Shown here: positions 20,309 through 29,210 of the stretch, in pieces | Position numbering within the stretch: position 1 is the stretch's first letter | Layout: each line of letters opens with the position of its first letter | From: Enterobacterales bacterium | GTDB lineage: Bacteria > Pseudomonadota > Gammaproteobacteria > Enterobacterales > Enterobacteriaceae | Direction of reading: 5' to 3' | Assembly (NCBI GenBank): GCA_003864575.1 | Contig: BHES01000012.1 | Span: forward strand, 1-47,259 | Length of the DNA stretch: 47,259 nt | The notes under the pieces: model-generated | What the model was told of the DNA's origin: nothing | Databases searched by the model: none | The model's input: the letters and a program-made list of their open reading frames with translations, nothing else | Position numbers and translations under genes: made by a program

Positions 20309-21273
20309 TGCGGGTATTGATCGTCAAAACGTCGTCTATGGGCGATGTTCTGCATACGCTTCCGGCCTTAACCGATGCCATGAATGCCATCCCCGGCATC
20401 TCGTTTGACTGGGTGGTTGAAGAAGGCTTCGTACAGATCCCAAGCTGGCATCCGGCAGTGGACAAAGTGATCCCCGTGGCTATTCGCCGCTGGCGGAAAA
20501 ACTGGTTTGGTTCTGAAACCCGCCAGCAACGCTGCGACTTTAAAAGAGAATTGCAGTCCCGCAGCTATGACGCAGTCATTGATGCCCAGGGTCTGATTAA
20601 AAGTGCCGCGCTGATCACCCGCGTAGCTAAAGGTAAAAAACACGGTCAGGATGCGAGAAGTGCTCGCGAGCCTTTCGCCAGCTGGTTCTTTAATCAGCGT
20701 TACGACATCGACAAGAAGCAGCATGCTGTTGAGCGTACGCGTGAGCTTTTCGCAAAAAGTTTGGGCTATGAAAAACCCTCAACCCAGGGTGATTACGCCA
20801 TTGCTTCGCGCTTTTTGTCGCAGCTTCCGGCAGATGCCAACCAATATCTGGTCTTTCTGCATGCCACGACCCGTGCTGACAAGCACTGGCCGGAGAACCA
20901 CTGGCGCGAGCTGATAGGATCACTCGAAGGCAGCGGCATACGTATTAAACTCCCCTGGGGTGCTGAACATGAATATCAGCGGGCTATGAGGCTCGCCGAG
21001 GGGTTTGATTATGTTGAGGTTCAGCCAAAGCTCAGCCTGCAACAGGTCGCAGAGATGTTGGCCGGTGCCAGAGCGGTTGTGTCGGTTGATACCGGCCTTA
21101 GCCACCTAACCGCAGCACTCGACCGCCCCAATATCACGCTCTATGGCCCGACAGATCCGGGTTTAATTGGAGGATATGGGAGGAATCAGCAGTCACTGAT
21201 TGCTGATGATAAAAATATGGCCAGTATTGCTCCAGCATCCGTTTACGAGGCGTTAGAAAAGGTACTTCAATGA
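20308..21273 (+). CDS. waaC: ADP-heptose:LPS heptosyltransferase I
   Basis: This GT9 enzyme adds the first L-glycero-D-manno-heptose to Kdo2-lipid A. The 321-residue protein starts with VLIVKTSSMGDVLHTLPALTDA and carries FDWVVEEGF, FLHATTRADKHWPENHW and VSVDTGLSHLTAALDRPNITLYGPTDPGLIGGYG (family-defining; read in shorter pieces). It overlaps waaF by one base and the next glycosyltransferase by four (ATGA), so the early core genes are one transcript. Confidence 0.97.
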   Translation: MRVLIVKTSSMGDVLHTLPALTDAMNAIPGISFDWVVEEGFVQIPSWHPAVDKVIPVAIRRWRKNWFGSETRQQRCDFKRELQSRSYDAVIDAQGLIKSAALITRVAKGKKHGQDARSAREPFASWFFNQRYDIDKKQHAVERTRELFAKSLGYEKPSTQGDYAIASRFLSQLPADANQYLVFLHATTRADKHWPENHWRELIGSLEGSGIRIKLPWGAEHEYQRAMRLAEGFDYVEVQPKLSLQQVAEMLAGARAVVSVDTGLSHLTAALDRPNITLYGPTDPGLIGGYGRNQQSLIADDKNMASIAPASVYEALEKVLQ

Positions 21274-22439
21274 AAAAATTGCATGTTATTAACTTAGAGA
21301 AAATGGGCGGAGTTGAACGTCTTTTTCTGCAATACATCAAAGATGATACCGATAATACCAATGTGATTTTGTGCATCAATAGCCAGGTCGGCAGTGAGAT
21401 TGAGAAAAAGCTTGCGGGTAAAAAAATCACTTACGCCAATCGACTATTAAATGCTTTTTCAACACGTTACCCGCAGTTCTTGCGTAAATTTGTGTTGAAA
21501 CGCAAAATTGAAAAAGCTAACGCAGACATCATTATCGTTTGGGATTTAGTGCCCGTGCTGGCCGCAAAACCGACGCGCGGAAAATTGGTCTATTACGACC
21601 ACGGATGTTCATGGCGTTACCCTAAAAACAGTAAAACATTGGGCTTTTTCGCCATGCTTGATGGGGTTATATCGGCATCATGGGCATCAAAGCGAGTCAT
21701 GGAGCTGCGCTTCAATTTGCCTTTAGCTGTTGAAGTTTTGCCCAATCGCATACAAACACCACCGGGCATCACCTATGAACCCAAAGTATTACCAGAAACG
21801 CTGCGCATTGGCACCGCATCCAGATTAGTCTCCTTAAAAGGGATCAGCGTTTCATTACTCATGATGAAAGAGCTGATTCAACGTGGGCATAAGGTGCATC
21901 TGGAGGTTGCTGGAAAAGGGCCCGATCGGCAGCTTTTTGAAGCTCTGACAGAAAAACTAGAATTAAGTGGTCACGTGACTTTTACGGGTTTTCAAGAGAA
22001 TGTCGCTGACTTTTTCAACCGAACCGATGTGTACATGAGTACACCAGTGACCGAACCTTTTGGCTTATCTTGCGTGGAGTCCCTTTACTACGGCGTACCG
22101 GTGATTTTCCCGCTGGTTGATGGGCAACCCGAGGCAGTAAAAGATAAAGAGTGCGGGATAGGTTTAGTGCCAAAAATCAGTATTGAAGCGCATGAAAAAC
22201 AGACGGGTGTACATGTCGACTTCCCTTACGACGTCTACGATCCTATCCAGGACCAGTTGGTTAAGCCACGGCTGCTTTGCCCCATTGACTGCGCACATGC
22301 TGTCGAGCAGCTCATGCAGAATGATAATTATCAGCGCATGCGTGAAAATGCGCACAAGTTAACGACTGAAGGTCTCAATTACGCTTCGTTTAAAGCACAA
22401 TTTGAAGAGATTTTAACCCGTTGTGTCGCATCTCGATAA
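21270..22439 (+). CDS. GT4 family glycosyltransferase of the LPS core
   Basis: A 389-residue GT-B fold transferase of family GT4. The N-terminus has the acceptor-side glycine motif EKMGGVERLFLQYI. The C-terminal donor domain shows TASRLVSLKG, EVAGKGPDRQ, FTGFQENVADFF and the E-x7-E-type motif TEPFGLSCVESLYYGVPVIF. It overlaps waaC by four bases, so it almost surely adds a sugar to the core, but the sugar and linkage cannot be read from sequence. It could correspond to the outer-core transferases (WabK-like) of Klebsiella/Serratia. Confidence 0.82.
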   Translation: MKKLHVINLEKMGGVERLFLQYIKDDTDNTNVILCINSQVGSEIEKKLAGKKITYANRLLNAFSTRYPQFLRKFVLKRKIEKANADIIIVWDLVPVLAAKPTRGKLVYYDHGCSWRYPKNSKTLGFFAMLDGVISASWASKRVMELRFNLPLAVEVLPNRIQTPPGITYEPKVLPETLRIGTASRLVSLKGISVSLLMMKELIQRGHKVHLEVAGKGPDRQLFEALTEKLELSGHVTFTGFQENVADFFNRTDVYMSTPVTEPFGLSCVESLYYGVPVIFPLVDGQPEAVKDKECGIGLVPKISIEAHEKQTGVHVDFPYDVYDPIQDQLVKPRLLCPIDCAHAVEQLMQNDNYQRMRENAHKLTTEGLNYASFKAQFEEILTRCVASR

Positions 22440-22459
22440 ACTCATTGGAATGACTGTTA

Positions 22460-23725
22460 ATGTTCAGAAGAGAAACGCCCCATCCGCTATTTAGCTACCT
22501 TATCTATTTAGGGTGCTTAGTCAGTTTTGTTACTATCTCCTTTAACTGGAGTCAGGGCCGAAATGTTTTCTTCGTTACCAGCTATGTGGCTTTTATTGCA
22601 TTAATATTCAATCCAAAATACTACACCAAAAGAATCGATCTGCTTTGGGCACCACTCCTTTTTGTTGCTGTAGGGCTCGGGAGTATTCTATGGGTTGCTG
22701 CATATAAACAGCCAGGGGAATATATCAATCTTTATCGCGCTTTTATGGTCACAGGAAAATTACTTGTCGCTACAGGCTTTGTGCTGTTAATTGCACTTAA
22801 TGAGCCAATTAACTTCTCCCGGCTTATCAAGCCTGCATTATTATTACTAGGTGCGTCAGTCAATTTGTATATTATTTATCAAGGGGTTACGCAAGGAATT
22901 TCACGTAGTGAGTTGAATTTTGATCGCGCGACCATTGCTGCGTATATCATCACCGCGGTTGATCTGCTGATGATTTACACGCTGCTTCATGTTAGTAAGA
23001 AACATCGTATCATCCTGTTCGCTCTGGGCTTTACAGTAAGCTATATTGCAATCATCCATACGCAAACCAGGGCGGCCATTCTCGCATTCCCCATTATTAG
23101 TATTATTATGTTTCTTGTTGATAAAGATATAACCAAAAAGCAGAAATATATTTCTTGTTTGTCGATGATAGCATTACTTTTTTTGAGTGGGTTCTTTCTA
23201 AAAAAAATTATCGACAATCGCATTGAAGAGTTTAAAATCGACATGAGTACCCTATCTGATATTCACACCTCAAGGGAAAACTCCGTTGGTTCCAGAATCT
23301 CAATGTCTAAAGCTGGCACCCTTGTCGGTAATCAACACCTTTTCGGACAATCGGCAGAGCAAAGAGGAAATGAGATCAGCACATTAGTGGCTAAAAACCC
23401 CTTACTTGCGGGCGTCTTACCTTATACCACCATACATATGCATAATGAGTTGGTTGATACCTATTCATTACGTGGGATCTGGGGAGGTTTGCTATTGATT
23501 GCTTTATATCTGTCTTTACTCTGGTTGTCATTAAGATCACAAAAGAATACAGCGCTGCTTGCCATGACCATAACTATCATTACTTATGGCTTAAGCGACG
23601 TGTTGTTCTTCAGTTCTGAAGCTACCGGCATATTCGGCATTGCTGTCATTTTAAGCGTATTAATCGGTAAACATACCGCCACCACTGTTCAGATTGCGGA
23701 CAATCAGAATAATGCAAACCCCTAA
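22460..23725 (+). CDS. waaL: O-antigen ligase WaaL
   Basis: A 421-residue integral membrane protein with about ten to twelve transmembrane helices and a large periplasmic loop before the last helices. WaaL proteins join undecaprenyl-linked O-polysaccharide to lipid A-core on the periplasmic side. The Wzy_C/WaaL signature is visible as TTIHMHNELVDTYSLRGIWGG, with the conserved His and the H-x-x-N-E style motif, plus a conserved Arg earlier (TQTRAAIL). WaaL is poorly conserved in sequence; an O-antigen polymerase is the alternative, but position in the core operon favours ligase. It overlaps the next gene. Confidence 0.82.
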   Translation: MFRRETPHPLFSYLIYLGCLVSFVTISFNWSQGRNVFFVTSYVAFIALIFNPKYYTKRIDLLWAPLLFVAVGLGSILWVAAYKQPGEYINLYRAFMVTGKLLVATGFVLLIALNEPINFSRLIKPALLLLGASVNLYIIYQGVTQGISRSELNFDRATIAAYIITAVDLLMIYTLLHVSKKHRIILFALGFTVSYIAIIHTQTRAAILAFPIISIIMFLVDKDITKKQKYISCLSMIALLFLSGFFLKKIIDNRIEEFKIDMSTLSDIHTSRENSVGSRISMSKAGTLVGNQHLFGQSAEQRGNEISTLVAKNPLLAGVLPYTTIHMHNELVDTYSLRGIWGGLLLIALYLSLLWLSLRSQKNTALLAMTITIITYGLSDVLFFSSEATGIFGIAVILSVLIGKHTATTVQIADNQNNANP

Positions 23726-24698
23726 GCAGCCGCTGCTGTCGATCATTGTTCCTTTTCACAATAATGAAAAATTCATTATTGTGGCTTTACAGTCATTATT
23801 TGAACAAATTAGTGATGAAGTGGAGGTAATCATCATCGATGATGGTTCTGATGATAGTTCCAAAGCTCTGGTTGGAGATTATCTCGGGCAGCTGCATTTT
23901 CAACATATTGTGTTCATCAGCCAGGTCAATCAGGGTATTGCTGAAACACGTAACGTGGGGTTGCAGAAAGCGAGCGGTATTTATGTTACCTTTTTAGACG
24001 GTGATGACATTCTTAGCCCTGCTTACTACTCAACGCTGGCACCGTATCTGCGTAACGGTGAGTTTGATATTATTGATTTTAACTTTTTAGAGTTTGATGA
24101 ATTTCCTCCTATTGAGGAAGCCTGTAAGAATGCAAACTTAACGCCTTATGATTTTAAAGATTCCGAAATTGATTGTCTGAAACCTATTTTTGAACGTTCC
24201 AACTGGCATTTATGGAGCAGGATATTTAGACGAGAGTTATTAAAAGGTGATAAATTCGTGAAAGGTCGTCGATACGAGGACGTTATTTTCACGCCATTCC
24301 AGTACTTCAAAACCAAGAAGATTGCTCATATTGATCAACAACTCTACTTCTATCGTAATAATCATCAGGGTATAACCAGAAACATTAAAAATAAAGACAT
24401 CGAAGATATTCTTTTCGCCATGTATAAAATGATCTACTTTATTAAAACGCATGAAAATGACGCAGAAATGGCGAAATTAGTTGCCCCAATGATCGAGAAT
24501 TGCTTCATAGAAGTAAAGAAGATGACCAAGAAGATTCACGGTTATTATTACTATTCACCGACCACCGTGGAACTCTTTAAGTTAGCAGCAAAACTTTGTA
24601 AGAATACGTCGATGTCCCGCAAAAGACATTTTCAGATGAAGTATCCACTTTTGGATACTTACATCTCAAAAATAAATTCAGTCTTAAAAATAAGATAA
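23712..24698 (+). CDS. GT2 family glycosyltransferase
   Basis: A GT-A fold transferase of about 328 residues. The N-terminus has LLSIIVPFHNNEKFI, the DDGSDDSS nucleotide-sugar loop, NQGIAETRNVGL and the metal-binding FLDGDD. The C-terminal half is variable and rich in Lys, Ile and Tyr. I choose the ATG at 23712, inside the end of waaL, over a TTG at 23694. It is the last plus-strand gene of this block and meets the minus-strand GT9 gene tail-to-tail with only three bases between. It probably decorates the outer core; donor and acceptor are unknown. Base composition is noticeably AT-richer than hldD-waaFC. Confidence 0.78.
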   Translation: MQTPKQPLLSIIVPFHNNEKFIIVALQSLFEQISDEVEVIIIDDGSDDSSKALVGDYLGQLHFQHIVFISQVNQGIAETRNVGLQKASGIYVTFLDGDDILSPAYYSTLAPYLRNGEFDIIDFNFLEFDEFPPIEEACKNANLTPYDFKDSEIDCLKPIFERSNWHLWSRIFRRELLKGDKFVKGRRYEDVIFTPFQYFKTKKIAHIDQQLYFYRNNHQGITRNIKNKDIEDILFAMYKMIYFIKTHENDAEMAKLVAPMIENCFIEVKKMTKKIHGYYYYSPTTVELFKLAAKLCKNTSMSRKRHFQMKYPLLDTYISKINSVLKIR

Positions 24699-24701
24699 TC
24701 C

Positions 24702-25817
24702 TCAACCCAAAGCATGATTTTGCTCATGCGCGATATCGACGTGGCTAGCCAATTCCGAATAAACACGCTCTGGCGTAATCACCCCCATCGGACTTATTGC
24801 TTCCAGAGGAAGAGTATACCCCGTTCGGGAAACCTGAATAATGCGATGTAGTTCTGTATTCTGGATTGGCCCAGTTGATCGTGAATCCGCAGTCACGAAC
24901 AAACTGATGGTTTTTGTTTTAACGGCAACAGCAAGATGCAATGGCCCCGTGTCACCCGTCACCAAACAATCAAAACCATCGATCAGCGTGATCAATTGCT
25001 GTAAGCCAGTTTTCCCAATCTTATTTTCAATAATCCCCCGTGATGTTGCGGAAACCTGCTGTAACATGGCTTCTACGCGAGCAATATCTGTCCCACCACC
25101 AATCAATACGATGCGAACAGCGGGATGATGACTGGATAAATAATCCACAAGTTTTACATAATGAGCTACGGGCCAACAACGTGACTCAGTCGATGCACCG
25201 ATTTGCATACCAATAACGGTATACTCTGGATTTTTTATTCCGGCCTGAAAGGGTGAGGGAATTTCCATCGAAACATCAGAACTGTCGCAACCTAATATAT
25301 TGACGAGTTCAAGTTTACGCCGAACAAAATGCCCGTAGTAGTTGAAGACATAATTAGACAACCACTCCTCCATCCCGCTAATGCCATTCATGTAATTATC
25401 TCTGATGATATATTTAACACCAGACATGACGGCACTGATCACATCGTAAGGAAGATGTGAATGCAGAATCAAGGCTAACTCAGGCTGGTGTTCTTTCAGA
25501 GATTTAACCAGCACCGGAAGGGACTTCACTTTATTATCCCAATAAACGACACGGTTATAATAAATACCATTATCGACCAGTTCTTGATTTTTTTTATGCG
25601 CAACCAGAGTGATATAGGCATCAGGATATCGCTGTCTAACCGCACGGATCGCAGGCGTATTAAACATAAAATCACCCAATGCTGTCGTAGAGTAAATAAC
25701 GATGCTTTCAAGATGGGTCTGACTATTGAGTGTCGATTTATCAAGCAATCTGCCATGTTTGGCAGCATAGCGACGTAGAAACCAATTGGATAACTTAACT
25801 TTCCATTTTTTAGACAT
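24702..25817 (-). CDS. GT9 (heptosyltransferase) family protein of the LPS core
   Basis: A 371-residue GT9 protein. The N-terminal domain has SIVIYSTTALGDFMFNTPAIRAVR and the donor domain has GMQIGASTESRCWP and TGDTGPLHLAVAVKTKTISLFVT, the ADP-heptose-type binding motif. A basic N-terminal extension (KKWKVKLSNWFLRRYAAK) may be a membrane-association patch. It overlaps the end of wabN by eight bases on the same strand, so the two form a pair. It probably transfers a heptose to the outer core; it is not WaaC, WaaF or WaaQ, which are all present separately. Confidence 0.78.
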   Translation of the reverse strand: MSKKWKVKLSNWFLRRYAAKHGRLLDKSTLNSQTHLESIVIYSTTALGDFMFNTPAIRAVRQRYPDAYITLVAHKKNQELVDNGIYYNRVVYWDNKVKSLPVLVKSLKEHQPELALILHSHLPYDVISAVMSGVKYIIRDNYMNGISGMEEWLSNYVFNYYGHFVRRKLELVNILGCDSSDVSMEIPSPFQAGIKNPEYTVIGMQIGASTESRCWPVAHYVKLVDYLSSHHPAVRIVLIGGGTDIARVEAMLQQVSATSRGIIENKIGKTGLQQLITLIDGFDCLVTGDTGPLHLAVAVKTKTISLFVTADSRSTGPIQNTELHRIIQVSRTGYTLPLEAISPMGVITPERVYSELASHVDIAHEQNHALG

Positions 25818-26775
25818 CTTGATTCACTTTCGTCTGATAATATTCCGACAGTGTCATACCGACAGTGCGTTCGCTAAGCCATTTAAACAGACGTTCCAGG
25901 TCCCGATATAATCCTTCAATATCCTCTTGCGTCTTAAATGTCGGGCTGCCGCCTGGCATGAACTCGGAAGAGTGCAACATAAACTCCACGAAATCATGTC
26001 CTTCGGCCAGGCTCTTCGCCGCCACCTTCTGCATACTCTCAGCATTGCCTCCGGACGGTCGTAACCAGTGCACAGAATGAGGCCGCGTTTTCCCCCGCAG
26101 GGTATTTACGCGCTGTTTCAGGCAGTTTACCCAGCCAGGGTACTTGTACTGAATACTCATCGGCACTTCGAGCAGGCTGGAATGACCTGATTGAGCAATA
26201 TTTTCCGGGTCAATGAAATAGGCATTTGACGGAAAATGACGATAATCCGTCCCCCCCTTTCCCTTAGGCGCACCCGGAGAAGATTGCCAGTTCACTTTTG
26301 GCGTCACAGAGCAGTCGGCCTGATATCCAAATTCAAGCAATAAAGAGACATAGTATTCATCAAGCGCCCAGCGCCCTGCACGGTGGCTTAACATTTTCGT
26401 TTGGAAGGTATCTTCAAGTAGCCGGGTCATATATGCGAATTTTGCGCGTATCTGCTCCCGGGGAAACTCAATCAGGTAAGGCTTATGACGCCAGTCATCT
26501 TCTGTCAGAGGGGAAAGAGGAGGACTGTTCCAGGCGTGAAGGTGCATACCCACTTCACCCTGGCCTCGCGCTATCACATCGCGCGCAAACTCGACGTATT
26601 GGGCATCGCTCGCCATCTCATAGTTAGTGAGATAAACCGGTTTAAAGCCATATTTTTCGCAGAGAGTTTGGAATCTGGGCAGAAAACGCGTGTTTTCTGT
26701 CAGGATCTCCTTATGGTTCTGCCAAAGGTTGTCGCCTTCGGTATCAATAGTGATGATAAATGCGGGTTTTGTCAT
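25810..26775 (-). CDS. wabN: LPS core deacetylase WabN-like
   Basis: A polysaccharide-deacetylase-fold protein (about 321 residues). The metal-binding aspartate is in FIITIDTEGDN, histidines are in EVGMHLHAWN and LSHRAGRWALDEYY, and FVEFMLHSSEFMPGG is near the end. In Klebsiella and Serratia, WabN deacetylates the core GlcNAc added by WabH to glucosamine, and both WabG and WabH homologues lie next door, which supports the call. The ATG at 26775 gives MTKPAFIITIDTEG; an ATG eight codons earlier is possible. It forms a minus-strand unit with the GT9 gene, divergent from waaQ. Confidence 0.75.
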   Translation of the reverse strand: MTKPAFIITIDTEGDNLWQNHKEILTENTRFLPRFQTLCEKYGFKPVYLTNYEMASDAQYVEFARDVIARGQGEVGMHLHAWNSPPLSPLTEDDWRHKPYLIEFPREQIRAKFAYMTRLLEDTFQTKMLSHRAGRWALDEYYVSLLLEFGYQADCSVTPKVNWQSSPGAPKGKGGTDYRHFPSNAYFIDPENIAQSGHSSLLEVPMSIQYKYPGWVNCLKQRVNTLRGKTRPHSVHWLRPSGGNAESMQKVAAKSLAEGHDFVEFMLHSSEFMPGGSPTFKTQEDIEGLYRDLERLFKWLSERTVGMTLSEYYQTKVNQDV

Positions 26776-27001
26776 AAAACTTGCCTGATAGAAATTCATT
26801 GAATTCAGCTGCCAGTTGTCGGTTTAAACACAACAACCCCGTATAACGCAGAGAAAGGCAGGAATCGAATTGGACAACGTGTAACACGGTTTGTTGCCTA
26901 TTCTTTGGTATTTCCATGCACAAGGCAAGAAAGGCGTCGAAGTATAGCCACATCCTCCACGCTCCTTTAGAATCAGAGTTTGATTTCTCAGACAGTGATG
27001 A

Positions 27002-28084
27002 ATGATGACAAACGCTTCCACTCAAAAATCCGTTTCGCCCCCAGGGCGTATTCTCATCATTAAGCTGCGACATCACGGGGACATGTTGCTGACCACACCG
27101 GTCATCAGTACATTAAAAGCGCATTACCCTGACGCTGAGATTGACATGCTGATGTACCTTGAAACCCGGGAAATGCTGGCGAGTAACCCGTTGCTCACAA
27201 CGTTGTTTACCATTGACCGTACCTGGAAGAAACAAGGCAAACTTGCCCACATGCGCAACGAAACGCAGTTGGTGAAGCGGCTGATTTCCCGAAAATATGA
27301 TTTGGTGATTAATCTGGCCGATCAATGGAGAAGCGCTTTGGTCACGAAGCTCACCGGGGCTCCTGTCAGAATTGGTTTTAATTTTCCAAAGCGCAAGGGC
27401 AAGCTATGGCAATACTGCCATACCGATTTGGTCGATGTTTCAAATCACAACACGCTGCATACGGTAGAGCAGAACCTCTCAATACTCACTCCGCTGGAAA
27501 TTAACCCGCAGGTGAATCAGGTCACAATGAGCTACTCAACCGATGACAGGTCAAAAATAGAGCAACTCCTCATCGGCAGTAATGTCACGGGTAATTTCGT
27601 CGTCGTACAACCTACTTCTCGCTGGTTTTTTAAATGCTGGACAGATGAAAAGATGGCCGAGACAATCACGGCTTTGCGGGCTGAAGGGGTCAGCGTGATC
27701 CTCACCAGCGGCCCCGCAGAGAACGAGCTGAAGATGGTTGAACGCATACTCTCTCTCTGTCCTGAAGAACAGGTTTTCTCTTTTGCCGGGAAGTTAACGT
27801 TGCGACAGTTGGCAGCGCTGATAGACAGAGCCGCCTTATTTATTGGCGTTGATTCCGTGCCGATGCATATGGCAGCTGCGTTAAAAACCCCTCTGGTGGC
27901 ATTATTTGGCCCTTCAAAACGGGTCTTCTGGTCACCATGGCAGGCTGTTGGCACCGTTATTTGGGCCGGTGATTTCTGCGAACTGCCCGACCCCGATGCC
28001 ATCGACACCCATACATCTGAACGCTACCTTGATGCGATCCCTGTCCAACCTGTCATCGATGCAGCGAGAGAATTATTGCCATGA
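27002..28084 (+). CDS. waaQ: LPS heptosyltransferase III WaaQ
   Basis: This GT9 enzyme adds the branching third heptose to heptose II of the inner core. The 360-residue protein has RILIIKLRHHGDMLLTTPVIS, VIQPTSRWFFKCW-like donor-site sequence (VVVQPTSRWFFKCWTDEK) and GVDSVPMHMAAALKTPLVALFGPS. The RHHGDMLLTTP motif is typical of WaaQ rather than WaaC or WaaF. It overlaps wabG by four bases (ATGA). No good ribosome site is visible before the ATG, and I see no ops/JUMPstart element in the 226-base gap from wabN. Confidence 0.88.
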   Translation: MMTNASTQKSVSPPGRILIIKLRHHGDMLLTTPVISTLKAHYPDAEIDMLMYLETREMLASNPLLTTLFTIDRTWKKQGKLAHMRNETQLVKRLISRKYDLVINLADQWRSALVTKLTGAPVRIGFNFPKRKGKLWQYCHTDLVDVSNHNTLHTVEQNLSILTPLEINPQVNQVTMSYSTDDRSKIEQLLIGSNVTGNFVVVQPTSRWFFKCWTDEKMAETITALRAEGVSVILTSGPAENELKMVERILSLCPEEQVFSFAGKLTLRQLAALIDRAALFIGVDSVPMHMAAALKTPLVALFGPSKRVFWSPWQAVGTVIWAGDFCELPDPDAIDTHTSERYLDAIPVQPVIDAARELLP

Positions 28085-29208
28085 AACATTTCAGACTGGC
28101 GCTCGTTCGCCAAAAATACCGACCTGACGGTGGTGCAGAGCGTTTTGTATCTCGTGCTCTGGAAGCCCTTGAGGGTCAGGATCTGGATTTGAGTGTTATC
28201 ACGCGCGAATGGCAAGGAGACAGGAATCCTGACTGGCATATTCACCTCTGTGACCCAGTGAAATGGGGGCGAGTTAGCCGTGAGCGTGGCTTCGCCAACA
28301 GCGCACGTCAGATTTGGCAGAAAGAAAAATTCGATATTGTGCAAAGCCATGAACGCATTGCCGGTTGCGATATCTATCGTGCAGGTGATGGCGTCCATCG
28401 ACGCTGGCTATTACAACGCAGCCGCGTTATGCCCAAATGGCGCAGTAAGCTGTTGATGGCGGACAAATTTCACCGCTATATCATGCGGGCCGAGCAAGAA
28501 ATGTATGCTGCACCCGAACTCAAAGCGGTGATTTGTAATGCTCAAATGATTAAAAACGAAATCATGGCCGACTTTGGCGTACCTGATGAAAAAATTACGG
28601 TCATCTACAACGCAATTGATAATCAAAAATTTTTACCCGCGACGGAATCACTGCGTCACCAACTCCGTCAGCAGTTTGATATTCCTCTAAACGCACATTG
28701 CCTCATTTTTGTTGGCTCCGGCTTTGAAAGAAAAGGCTTAGAAGCCGCTATCCGCGCGGTTGCATTGACAGACAGTTTCCTGCTGGTTGTCGGGCAAGAT
28801 AAAGATGAAAAACGCTATCGTACGTTGGCAAATACGTTGGGTTGTGCAGGAAGAGTCCGTTTTGCCGGTGTGCAGAAACAAACGTTACCCTTTTACCAGG
28901 CAGCAGATGGATTATTGCTCCCAACACTTTACGACCCCTTTCCAAACGTTATTTTAGAAGCCATGTCATGTGGGTTACCGGTTATTACCAGTAAAACCTG
29001 TGGCGGTTCAGAGTTTATTGTTCAGGGTGAGAATGGCTTTGTCTGTGATGCTCTTGATATACCTCATTTGGCAGAATCTATTCGCGCCCTTCCTTGCGAT
29101 TTATTAAGTTCAAAGATGTTTACGTTGGCCAGAGCCAGAATTATAGAAGAAACACCGGCGCGCCTATCCAGACAGCTCATTGAGCTCTACAAAAAAATAT
29201 TGGAATAA
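28081..29208 (+). CDS. wabG: LPS core glycosyltransferase WabG-like (galacturonosyltransferase)
   Basis: A 375-residue GT4 protein related to the WaaG/WabG group. Visible motifs are LVRQKYRPDGGAERFVSRAL, QSHERIAGCDIYRAGDGVH, the donor motifs IFVGSGFERKGLEAAIRA and YDPFPNVILEAMSCGLPVITS. In Klebsiella WabG transfers galacturonic acid to heptose II. The company of waaQ, wabH and wabN points to this chemistry rather than the glucosyl transfer of E. coli WaaG, but sequence alone does not exclude the latter. It is coupled to waaQ and lies two bases before wabH. Confidence 0.8.
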   Translation: MKHFRLALVRQKYRPDGGAERFVSRALEALEGQDLDLSVITREWQGDRNPDWHIHLCDPVKWGRVSRERGFANSARQIWQKEKFDIVQSHERIAGCDIYRAGDGVHRRWLLQRSRVMPKWRSKLLMADKFHRYIMRAEQEMYAAPELKAVICNAQMIKNEIMADFGVPDEKITVIYNAIDNQKFLPATESLRHQLRQQFDIPLNAHCLIFVGSGFERKGLEAAIRAVALTDSFLLVVGQDKDEKRYRTLANTLGCAGRVRFAGVQKQTLPFYQAADGLLLPTLYDPFPNVILEAMSCGLPVITSKTCGGSEFIVQGENGFVCDALDIPHLAESIRALPCDLLSSKMFTLARARIIEETPARLSRQLIELYKKILE

Positions 29209-29210
29209 CT

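Noticed and set aside
26776-27001. JUMPstart/ops element expected before waaQ
   Set aside because: I looked for GGCGGTAG-type ops and the JUMPstart consensus in the wabN-waaQ gap on both strands and found no convincing match.
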